From CAZMRW01 sp964568805 (GTDB lineage Bacteria > Pseudomonadota > Gammaproteobacteria > Methylococcales > Methylomonadaceae): a DNA stretch of 33,813 bases. Position numbers and translations under genes: made by a program. The notes beneath the pieces are model-generated. The model did no database searches, was not told the DNA's origin, and saw nothing but the letters and a program-made list of their open reading frames with translations. Shown here piece by piece: positions 8,317 to 15,605 of the stretch. The DNA lies in assembly GCA_964568805.1 (NCBI GenBank), contig CAZMRW010000043.1:1-33813 (forward strand). Direction: 5' to 3'. How positions within the stretch are numbered: position 1 is the first letter of the stretch; the number at the start of each line of letters is the position of its first letter.

Positions 8317-9192
8317 ATGATTCAAGGTAGTATCGTAGCATTAGTCACACCGATGGATGACACAGGAGCGGTGGATAAGGAAAGCCTTCGAAAATTAATC
8401 GAATTTCATATTGCCGAGGGAACCGATGCTATCGTCGCAGTTGGCACGACAGGGGAGTCGGCGACGCTGGACGAAGAAGAACATTGCAATGTCATCAGGT
8501 CCGTGATCGACTATGCAAAAGGCAGAATTCCCGTGATTGCAGGCACCGGCGCCAACTCGACGACCGAGGCAGTGGCGTTGACTCGAAAAGCTAAGGAACT
8601 CGGTGCGGACGCATGCCTGATAGTGACACCCTATTACAATAAACCGACCCAGGAAGGTTTATATCTGCACTATAAAGCCATCAACGATGCAGTCGATATT
8701 CCCCAGATTTTATATAATGTGCCGGGCCGGACTGCCTGCGATATGCTGCCGGAAACCGTAGGCCGATTGTCTCGGTTAAACAATATTGTCGGCGTTAAAG
8801 AAGCGACTGGCGATCTGACCCGGGTCAAGCAAATCCGGGATTTGACGGGCGATGATTTTGCTCTTTATACCGGCGATGATGCAAGCAGTCGCGAATTTTG
8901 CCTGTTAGGCGGAAACGGCAGCATTACTGTGACTGGCAATGTCGCACCCCGTCTGGTGCATCAAATGATTGCCGCGGCGATGGCGGGTGATCGTAAGAAG
9001 GCCTTGCTCATTGATGAAAAATTGGCGGCTTTGCATAAAACACTGTTTATACAATCCAACCCTATCCCGGTAAAATGGGCGTTAGCAGAAATGGGCTTGA
9101 TGAAAAAAGGTATCCGGCTTCCGTTAACCTGGTTGACGCCTGACTGTTATGATGCCGTGCGCGATGCGATGCGTCAGGCAGACGTGATTTGA
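8317..9192 (+). CDS. dapA: 4-hydroxy-tetrahydrodipicolinate synthase
   Basis: Condenses pyruvate with aspartate semialdehyde in the first committed step of lysine and diaminopimelate synthesis; cytoplasmic. The 291-aa product matches the family length of about 292. Catalytic residues are present: T44-T45 in VGTTGES, Y133 and R138 in YNVPGRTA, and the Schiff-base lysine K161 in VGVKEATGDL. The start ATG follows a purine-rich GAGAGAG at 8307-8313. bamC begins 6 nt downstream of the stop, the same pairing as dapA-bamC in E. coli, so the two are co-transcribed. Confidence 0.97.
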   Translation: MIQGSIVALVTPMDDTGAVDKESLRKLIEFHIAEGTDAIVAVGTTGESATLDEEEHCNVIRSVIDYAKGRIPVIAGTGANSTTEAVALTRKAKELGADACLIVTPYYNKPTQEGLYLHYKAINDAVDIPQILYNVPGRTACDMLPETVGRLSRLNNIVGVKEATGDLTRVKQIRDLTGDDFALYTGDDASSREFCLLGGNGSITVTGNVAPRLVHQMIAAAMAGDRKKALLIDEKLAALHKTLFIQSNPIPVKWALAEMGLMKKGIRLPLTWLTPDCYDAVRDAMRQADVI

Positions 9193-9198
9193 GGCATG

Positions 9199-10056
9199 AT
9201 GAAATTAAACATTGGCTCGCTTATTATTATTGCCGCTGCGCTGATCAATGTATCAGCCTGCAGCTATATAAAAGGTTTATTTCCCGATAAGGAGAAGGAT
9301 TATCAGTTTACGACTGAAATTAAACCGCTGGTGCTACCGTCAGATCTGAGCGACAATTCCGTTTTGAAACAAGCCGAGGCTCCCGCAGCGCCGGCAATCG
9401 AGACCGGCAAAACCGATACCATGCAGGCTGATGCAACTCCGGATGCCAATGCCGATTCGCCCGCGGAATCTGAACCGGCAGCCGTTGAGCAAGTCCAGTC
9501 CGAGTCTGTAACCCAAACGACCGAACCGGCGGCAGAAGACTCAGAAGCCGGTCCACCTTCAGAGCATGAACCAGCAGCCGTTGAACAAGCGCCAGAAGAC
9601 TCAGGAACTATAGCAGAAGCAGCCCCTATAGAGCAGCCGGCTAAGCAGCAAACTCAGAAAAACGACGATATTTCGGTCAAACTGGTCGTTTATGACGATG
9701 GCGAAAGCCGTTTGCGTATCGCAGCAGATACCATCATCGCCTGGCGCATGGTCGGCAAAGCATTGAGCCGTAAATCGATAGAAGTCATCAGCCGGAATCA
9801 GGACGAGGCTTCGTATGAGGTGCAGTACGATCCGGACGAGAAGCGGGTCGAGGACGGCTCCTTATGGGATGAAGCGGTGTTTATTTTCGGAGGATTTAAT
9901 ACCAATGAAAAACGCTACATACTGAAATGCGTAGGCAATAACCATCAAACAGATGTCGCCGTTCTCGACCAGGACGGGAAGCCGGTGGTGAATGGAGCAG
10001 GCTTACGATTGCTCAAGCTGATACAAACAACCCTTAAGGCTGACCAGAGAAAATAG
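9199..10056 (+). CDS. bamC: Outer membrane assembly lipoprotein BamC
   Basis: Lipoprotein component of the BAM complex that inserts beta-barrel proteins into the outer membrane. A signal peptide ends at a lipobox (VSAC, Cys21), followed by a KDYQFTTEIKPLVLPSDLS segment like the BamC N-terminal region, and a C-terminal domain (DAWRM-like, here IIAWRMVGKALSRKSIEVISRNQDEASYEV). An ATG at 9196 is also possible, but GAGG at 9191-9194 favours ATG 9199 (285 aa). Residues of about 55-150 form a low-complexity Ala/Glu/Pro-rich linker with partly duplicated blocks (EPAAVEQ twice, EDS repeats), longer than in E. coli BamC and probably disordered. Position after dapA supports the name. Confidence 0.85.
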   Translation: MKLNIGSLIIIAAALINVSACSYIKGLFPDKEKDYQFTTEIKPLVLPSDLSDNSVLKQAEAPAAPAIETGKTDTMQADATPDANADSPAESEPAAVEQVQSESVTQTTEPAAEDSEAGPPSEHEPAAVEQAPEDSGTIAEAAPIEQPAKQQTQKNDDISVKLVVYDDGESRLRIAADTIIAWRMVGKALSRKSIEVISRNQDEASYEVQYDPDEKRVEDGSLWDEAVFIFGGFNTNEKRYILKCVGNNHQTDVAVLDQDGKPVVNGAGLRLLKLIQTTLKADQRK

Positions 10057-10092
10057 CAATCGGCTATCCCGTAACGATGCTCGCCTGTTTCG

Positions 10093-10120
10093 GCGTTCCT
10101 TTTTGGAATGCTATTTTAAT
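10093..10120 (+). terminator. Terminator-like hairpin after bamC
   Basis: GCGTTCC (10093-10099) pairs with GGAATGC (10105-10111) around a TTTTT loop, with one G-T wobble, and is followed by TATTTTAAT. It lies about 40 nt after the bamC stop. A second short CCGGC/GCCGG stem follows near 10133. The U-run is interrupted, so termination is probable but not certain. Confidence 0.5.
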
Positions 10121-10188
10121 CAATGCCTTGAGCCGGCCTAAGCCGGTTTCATTAGCCAGTATTTACTCATAATTACCGCTACCGTCTC

Positions 10189-13100
10189 ATGTTAATTATC
10201 CCAGGAACTTCCGCTCTCTCCGACTTTCGCATCAAAAAACTGTTGGACAGGCTGCAAACCGTCGATTCGTCTATTAAATCGATTTCAGCGCGTTATATAC
10301 ATTTTATCGATATTGCCGATGAATTGAACGATATCAAGCAGGATATATTAAATCAATTACTGGCTTACGGTCCGGCGGCATCTGCGGTTAGCGGCGGAAG
10401 CGAGCGCGTATTGGTCGTCCCCCGCCCGGGCACCATTTCACCCTGGTCCAGCAAAGCGACGGAGATTGCGAACCGCTGCGGATTATCTCAAGTCATCCGT
10501 ATCGAGCGCGGAATCGAATACCGTATCGACGCGGCTGTGCCGCTAACGGAATCTGTTCGGCAACCGTTGGTGGCCCTGGTGCATGACCGAATGACCCAGA
10601 CCGTGGTCATGGGTGAAACCGAACCGGACTTGTTTGGTCATCACGAACCCAAATCCCTGCTCAGGATTAAGGTTATCGAACAAGGACGCGAGGCCCTGGT
10701 GAAGGCCAATTCGGATTTAGGCATGGCTTTATCGGATGATGAAATCGACTATCTGACCCGGAGTTTTCAGGAACTGGGCAGGAATCCCACCGACGTGGAG
10801 CTGATGATGTTTGCCCAGGCCAATTCCGAACATTGCCGTCACAAGATTTTTAACGCCGACTGGACGATCGACGGCGTAGAGCAGGGCATATCCTTATTCC
10901 GCATGATTCGCAATACCTCTGAAAAAAGCCCGGAAGGCATCTTGTCGGCTTATAGCGATAATGCGTCCGTCGTTAAAGGTTCGGCCGCATCGGTGTTTAT
11001 TCGTCAGCCATTGACCGGCGAATATGGCTATGTTGACGAAGATGCGCATTTATTGATGAAGGTCGAAACGCATAATCACCCTACCGCCATTTCGCCGCAT
11101 CCCGGAGCTGCAACCGGTTCCGGCGGCGAGATCCGGGATGAAGGCGCTACCGGGCGAGGGTCAACGCCTAAAGCCGGCTTGACCGGTTTTTCCGTATCGC
11201 ATTTGAAAATTCCCGGATTCCTGCAGCCGTGGGAAGACGATAACGGCAAACCGTCCCGCATCGCCTCGGCTCTGGATATTATGCTTGAAGGGCCAATCGG
11301 CGGCTCGGCATTCAATAATGAATTCGGACGGCCGAATATCGCAGGGTATTTCCGCAGTTTTGAACAGCCGGCGCCGGGGAGCAATGGCAAACGATTTCTG
11401 GGTTATCACAAACCCATCATGATTGCAGGCGGCATGGGAAATATCCGGCCGATGCTGGTCAAAAAGCAGGCGATTCCGGCAGGTTCGTTGATCATAATCC
11501 TGGGTGGTCCCGCTATGCTGATCGGTCTGGGCGGAGGCGCGGCTTCTTCGCTGGCATCGGGAGAAGGGTCCGAGGATCTGGATTTTGCGTCGGTTCAGCG
11601 CGAAAATCCGGAAATGGAACGACGCTGTCAGGAAGTGATCAATCATTGCAATGCCCTGGGCAGCGAGACGCCGATTGTGTCCATTCACGATATCGGCGCG
11701 GGCGGTTTGTCCAATGCCGTGCCCGAGATTATTCACGACTGCGGGCGCGGCGGGCGCTTTGAATTGCGCCAGGTGCAAAATGCCGATAGGGGCATGTCGC
11801 CGATGCAAATCTGGTGCAACGAGGCTCAGGAACGCTATGTCGTCGCCATTAAGCCGGAATCACTGGAACTGTTCAGGTCTTTTTGCGAACGCGAACACTG
11901 CCTGTATGCCGTCATCGGTGAAGCCACCGAGTCAGAGCATTTACTGCTGAACGATGCGCTGTTGGGCGACAAGCCGGTGGATATTCCGATGTCGATCCTG
12001 TTCGGCAAGCCGCCGAAAATGCAGCGTACGGTTCAGCGTAAAAAAGCCAAATTAGCTCCCCTCGATTTCAGCAATATTGATCTTCGCGATGCGGTCAAGC
12101 GGGTTTTGTCGTTTCCCTCCGTTGCCGATAAAAGCTTTCTGATTCATATCGGCGACCGTTCGGTTACCGGTCTGGTGGCAAGAGACCAAATGATCGGGCC
12201 CTGGCAGGTGCCGGTGGCCGATGTGGCGGTCACGGCCTCCGGTTTTTATGCCATGACCGGCGAAGCCATGGCGATGGGCGAGAGAGCCCCGATTGCGGTC
12301 ATCGATGCGCCCGCATCGGGGCGCATGGCCATCGGCGAGGCCATTACCAATCTGGCGGCGGCCAGGGTGGAATCCTTGCAGGACATCAAACTGTCAGCCA
12401 ACTGGATGGCCGCAGCCGGCTTCGAAGGTGAAGATGCCGCCTTGTTCGATACGGTAAAAGCCGTCGGCATGGAATTATGTCCGGAACTGGGGATTGCCAT
12501 ACCGGTAGGCAAGGATTCGTTGTCGATGAAATCGGTCTGGCAGGATGAGTCCGGGGAAAATACCATGACGGCACCATTATCGTTGATTATTACGGCATTC
12601 GCTCCGGTAGTCGATATCAGTAAAACCCTGACGCCGCAGTTAAAACAGGATGAAGAGGGCAGTGTGCTGATTTTGATCGATCTCGGCGCTGGCAGAAACC
12701 GATTGGGCGGCTCGGTGCTGGCTCAGGTCTACAAACAGCTGGGCGACGACTGCCCGGACCTGGATAATCCCGGTTTATTGAAAGCCTTTTATAATTCGAT
12801 TCAATCCTTAAATCGCCAGGATAAGCTCCTGGCTTATCATGACCGTTCCGACGGCGGACTGTTGGCCACTGTCGCGGAAATGATGTTTGCCGGAAGAAAA
12901 GGCGCCGTCCTGACGCTGGATGATCTGGGTGACGATCCTTTGTCAGTCTTGTTCAATGAAGAACTGGGAGCTGTGCTGCAAGTCGGTCAAAATGACTGCG
13001 AGGCTGTCATGAAAACCTTGAGGCGGGCCGGCCTTACGGATTGCGCCCATGTCATCGGCTACATCGTCGATGAACAGCAATTGACCGTGTCTTATCAAGA

Positions 13101-14070
13101 CAAACTGATTTATCAGTCCAGCCGGAAGACAATGCAGTCCACTTGGTCCGAACTCAGTTACCGGATGCAGGCGTTGCGCGATAATCCGGATTGTGCGCTG
13201 CAGCAATTCGAGCGCATTCAGGATGATAATGATCCGGGGCTGAATATAAAACTGACATTCGATGTCAATGATAATATTACGGCTCCCTTTATTGATAAGG
13301 CTAAACCCAGAATTGCAATTCTGAGAGAGCAGGGCGTCAATGGCCATGTCGAAATGGCGGCAGCTTTCGACCGCGCCGGATTCACCAGTATCGACGTGCA
13401 TATGAGCGATATTATTAACGGCCGGGTGAGTCTGTCCGATTTTACCGGGCTGGTAGCGTGCGGAGGCTTTTCATACGGCGATGTCCTGGGGGCGGGCGGC
13501 GGCTGGTCAAAATCAATCTTGTTCAACGCGCGCGCCCGCGATCAGTTTGCTGAGTTTTTTCAGCGGCAAGACACCTTTGGATTAGGCGTCTGCAACGGAT
13601 GTCAGATGATGTCGGGACTCAAGGATATCATTCCCGGCTCAGAACTGTGGCCGCGTTTTATGCGCAATACGTCGGAACAATTCGAAGCCCGGGTGGCCAT
13701 AGTGGAAGTGCAAAAATCGCCATCGATTCTGTTCGCCGGCATGGAAGGCTCAAGATTGACTGTCGCTGTCGCGCATGGAGAAGGACGCGCCGAATTTTTG
13801 GCGGATCCTTTAGTTGCCCTGGAAGGTCAGGCGGTGTCATTGTGCTATGTTGACAATTATGGTGCGAGAACAACCGATTTTCCGGCCAATCCGAACGGTT
13901 CGCCATTAGGAATTACTGGACTTACGACCACGGACGGCCGCTTTACCATCATGATGCCACATCCTGAACGTTGTTTCAGGACAGTACAAAATTCGTGGCA
14001 TCCTGATGATTGGGGTGATTATGGCCCCTGGATGAGGATGTTCAGAAACGCCAGGGCATGGCTTGGATAA
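10189..14070 (+). CDS. purL: Phosphoribosylformylglycinamidine synthase
   Basis: Converts FGAR, ATP and glutamine to FGAM, the fourth step of purine synthesis; single-chain proteobacterial form of 1293 aa (about 1295 in E. coli). Visible in order are an N-terminal domain starting SALSDFRIKKLL, TPRPGTISPWSSKAT-type sequence (here VPRPGTISPWSSKAT), the ATP-binding region with KVETHNHPTAI and GAATGSGGEIRDE, a second AIRS-like half (GDRSVTGLVARDQM), and a C-terminal class I glutaminase with the nucleophile C1135 in GVCNGCQMMSG and a closing MPHPERCFR. The chosen ATG aligns with the family N-terminus, though the Shine-Dalgarno is poor. It is transcribed alone. Confidence 0.98.
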   Translation: MLIIPGTSALSDFRIKKLLDRLQTVDSSIKSISARYIHFIDIADELNDIKQDILNQLLAYGPAASAVSGGSERVLVVPRPGTISPWSSKATEIANRCGLSQVIRIERGIEYRIDAAVPLTESVRQPLVALVHDRMTQTVVMGETEPDLFGHHEPKSLLRIKVIEQGREALVKANSDLGMALSDDEIDYLTRSFQELGRNPTDVELMMFAQANSEHCRHKIFNADWTIDGVEQGISLFRMIRNTSEKSPEGILSAYSDNASVVKGSAASVFIRQPLTGEYGYVDEDAHLLMKVETHNHPTAISPHPGAATGSGGEIRDEGATGRGSTPKAGLTGFSVSHLKIPGFLQPWEDDNGKPSRIASALDIMLEGPIGGSAFNNEFGRPNIAGYFRSFEQPAPGSNGKRFLGYHKPIMIAGGMGNIRPMLVKKQAIPAGSLIIILGGPAMLIGLGGGAASSLASGEGSEDLDFASVQRENPEMERRCQEVINHCNALGSETPIVSIHDIGAGGLSNAVPEIIHDCGRGGRFELRQVQNADRGMSPMQIWCNEAQERYVVAIKPESLELFRSFCEREHCLYAVIGEATESEHLLLNDALLGDKPVDIPMSILFGKPPKMQRTVQRKKAKLAPLDFSNIDLRDAVKRVLSFPSVADKSFLIHIGDRSVTGLVARDQMIGPWQVPVADVAVTASGFYAMTGEAMAMGERAPIAVIDAPASGRMAIGEAITNLAAARVESLQDIKLSANWMAAAGFEGEDAALFDTVKAVGMELCPELGIAIPVGKDSLSMKSVWQDESGENTMTAPLSLIITAFAPVVDISKTLTPQLKQDEEGSVLILIDLGAGRNRLGGSVLAQVYKQLGDDCPDLDNPGLLKAFYNSIQSLNRQDKLLAYHDRSDGGLLATVAEMMFAGRKGAVLTLDDLGDDPLSVLFNEELGAVLQVGQNDCEAVMKTLRRAGLTDCAHVIGYIVDEQQLTVSYQDKLIYQSSRKTMQSTWSELSYRMQALRDNPDCALQQFERIQDDNDPGLNIKLTFDVNDNITAPFIDKAKPRIAILREQGVNGHVEMAAAFDRAGFTSIDVHMSDIINGRVSLSDFTGLVACGGFSYGDVLGAGGGWSKSILFNARARDQFAEFFQRQDTFGLGVCNGCQMMSGLKDIIPGSELWPRFMRNTSEQFEARVAIVEVQKSPSILFAGMEGSRLTVAVAHGEGRAEFLADPLVALEGQAVSLCYVDNYGARTTDFPANPNGSPLGITGLTTTDGRFTIMMPHPERCFRTVQNSWHPDDWGDYGPWMRMFRNARAWLG

Positions 14071-14136
14071 TAGATTAACAGCAGAAGCTGCCATGGAGCG
14101 ATTGTAGTCTTTCCGGTTGATTGAACAGGATTACCG

Positions 14137-14619
14137 ATGAATCCATCCCTTTATCGAAAAATTTATTTTGGATCAGCTCTGGCCGGGCTTGTTATCTTAT
14201 TTCTTTTTCCGGGTGAAATTTTTGGATTCCTGTTCGATTTTTTCCATTCCCTGATCGATTTTTTATTTGATTTATTGCATCACCTGTTCGAGATATTACT
14301 GGAACTGGGCCATTTATTGTTCGAACTGATCGAATCATCTCTTGATCACCTCGTTGAACATTTATTTCATACCGACCTGCATACCACGCAGACGATTGTT
14401 TTTTACATCATGTTGCTCCCCGGTATCTATATTGGCTACCAAATATTAGTCGTCCTGATTGCTTTTAGCCGTCGATGCGCGAACAAACTGCTGGATGCTT
14501 ATTCGGAGTATAAATTCAGAGCCATTTCCTACTGGAATGCTGTGGACTCATTCGATAAGATTAAATGGATTGCCATTTTGGGGGCATGTCTTTATCTGAT
14601 ATTTCTAGTGTCTTTCTAA
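14137..14619 (+). CDS. Hypothetical membrane protein with acidic/His helical stripe
   Basis: A 160-aa protein I do not recognise. AGGA about 9 nt upstream supports the ATG. A hydrophobic segment (about 11-33) leads into a long Phe/Leu helix (about 30-82) in which Asp, Glu or His recurs at residues 34, 37, 41, 45, 48, 52, 56, 59, 63, 66, 70, 74 and 78. This is an unbroken 3-4 spacing that places a charged and histidine face along one side. Two further transmembrane segments follow (about 87-110 and 143-160), separated by a basic, aromatic stretch. It sits between purL and the heat-shock gene, on the same strand. The function is unknown. Confidence 0.8.
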   Translation: MNPSLYRKIYFGSALAGLVILFLFPGEIFGFLFDFFHSLIDFLFDLLHHLFEILLELGHLLFELIESSLDHLVEHLFHTDLHTTQTIVFYIMLLPGIYIGYQILVVLIAFSRRCANKLLDAYSEYKFRAISYWNAVDSFDKIKWIAILGACLYLIFLVSF

Positions 14620-14661
14620 AAATAATCGGAAATGATGCCTCGACTTTTTGTAATTTCTCTG

Positions 14662-14689
14662 CTTGAAAAATTTCTTGATCGCCCCATTT
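14662..14689 (+). promoter_or_regulatory. Heat-shock (RpoH, sigma-32) promoter for hsp20
   Basis: CTTGAAA (14662-14668) and CCCCATTT (14682-14689) are separated by 13 nt. This is an essentially perfect match to the enterobacterial sigma-32 consensus CTTGAAA-N11-15-CCCCATNT. Transcription would start near 14697, giving a leader of about 47 nt before the hsp20 ATG. Confidence 0.9.
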
Positions 14690-14743
14690 TATTGATAAAC
14701 CGAAGTACAACATTTAACAATTTATCATTATCTGGAGACTGCT

Positions 14744-15178
14744 ATGGCATATACCTATCAACCTTGGGGTTTATTGAATCAATTACAAAAAGAACTGGAA
14801 CGCGCTCAGGAAAGCGGCACCAAAGAAGGCTCGATTGCAACCGCGGAATGGGCGCCGTCAGTCGATATCAAGGAGGACAATGACAAATTCGTTCTGTATG
14901 CCGATATACCTGGTGTCAAACCTGAAGACATCGATGTCAGCATGGAAAATGGCGTGTTGACCATTAAAGGTGAAAAAAAGACGGAAGCAACAACCGAGCA
15001 GGAGGGCTACAAACGCATCGAGCGGACGCATGGGTCTTTTTACCGCCGTTTCAGTCTGCCCGATACCGCCAATGCCGAGGCTATCAGCGCCAAGTCCAAG
15101 CACGGCGTACTGGAAATCATCATTCCCAAACGGGAAGCGGTTAAACCCAAGAAGATCAGCGTCGAATCCAACGAATAA
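14744..15178 (+). CDS. Hsp20/alpha-crystallin small heat-shock protein
   Basis: ATP-independent chaperone that binds unfolding proteins and holds them for refolding by DnaK/ClpB. The 144-aa protein has the alpha-crystallin domain (about 38-135), the paired signatures ENGVLTIKGEK and KHGVLEIIIPK, and a C-terminal I-S-V motif (IXI/V) that mediates oligomer contacts. GGAG at 14734-14737 lies 6 nt ahead of the ATG. The gene is monocistronic, between a sigma-32 promoter and a strong terminator. It could be called ibpA or hspA; its sequence is closer to the broader class A Hsp20 group than to E. coli IbpA. Confidence 0.95.
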   Translation: MAYTYQPWGLLNQLQKELERAQESGTKEGSIATAEWAPSVDIKEDNDKFVLYADIPGVKPEDIDVSMENGVLTIKGEKKTEATTEQEGYKRIERTHGSFYRRFSLPDTANAEAISAKSKHGVLEIIIPKREAVKPKKISVESNE

Positions 15179-15183
15179 ACGAA

Positions 15184-15209
15184 CGGAGCCTTCGGGCTCC
15201 GTTTTTTTT
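15184..15209 (+). terminator. Intrinsic terminator of hsp20
   Basis: CGGAGCC (15184-15190), a TTCG tetraloop and GGCTCCG (15195-15201) form a 7-bp GC-rich stem followed directly by eight Ts. It starts 6 nt after the hsp20 stop. Confidence 0.96.
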
Positions 15210-15444
15210 ATTCCTTTCCCTTTCACGTTCCATAGATAAGTGTTCATTTTCCTTGTTCAATCGAAGCTTGAAGTCTATGTCGATCGGAAAACGATTTTGA
15301 AAAACCGTAAATGCACTGCCTGGATGGGATTTAATACAATCCAGCAAGTTCGAACATTATATTCGGAAAGGAAGTTGAGTCAGTCCGTTACTCGATCCTG
15401 TTGGCTTTTAGTCGGCGGATGTTAAGTCCTAGTGATAGTAATAA

Positions 15445-15478
15445 ATGTCATAATTTGACATAAATTGTCACCTTGACA
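15445..15478 (+). promoter_or_regulatory. Tandem TGTCA/TGACA dyads upstream of the GGDEF-EAL gene
   Basis: ATGTCA-N5-TGACAT (15445-15461) and TGTCA-N3-TGACA (15466-15478) are two adjacent dyads with centres 19 bp apart. Both right arms also spell TTGACA, so the operator and -35 elements may coincide; a weak TAATAT lies at 15480-15485. The rest of the 330-nt gap from 15210 to 15540 shows nothing else I can identify. Confidence 0.45.
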
Positions 15479-15605
15479 TTAATATTAGGCTTCGACTGAA
15501 CCATTTCAGCCAATGGTAAAGAGCGCATGCGTTAGGATGGCGGCTTTGGTCCGTTTTTTGCTCGTGATTCGATGTATACAGTTTAACTACTACAGGACTG
15601 CGGAT

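Noticed and set aside
11161..11808. Minus-strand open frame of 215 codons inside purL
   Set aside because: It lies within conserved PurL coding sequence and has no ribosome site or domain.
14632..14883. Open frame of 83 codons overlapping the hsp20 promoter and start
   Set aside because: It covers the sigma-32 promoter and is out of frame with the well-supported Hsp20 gene.
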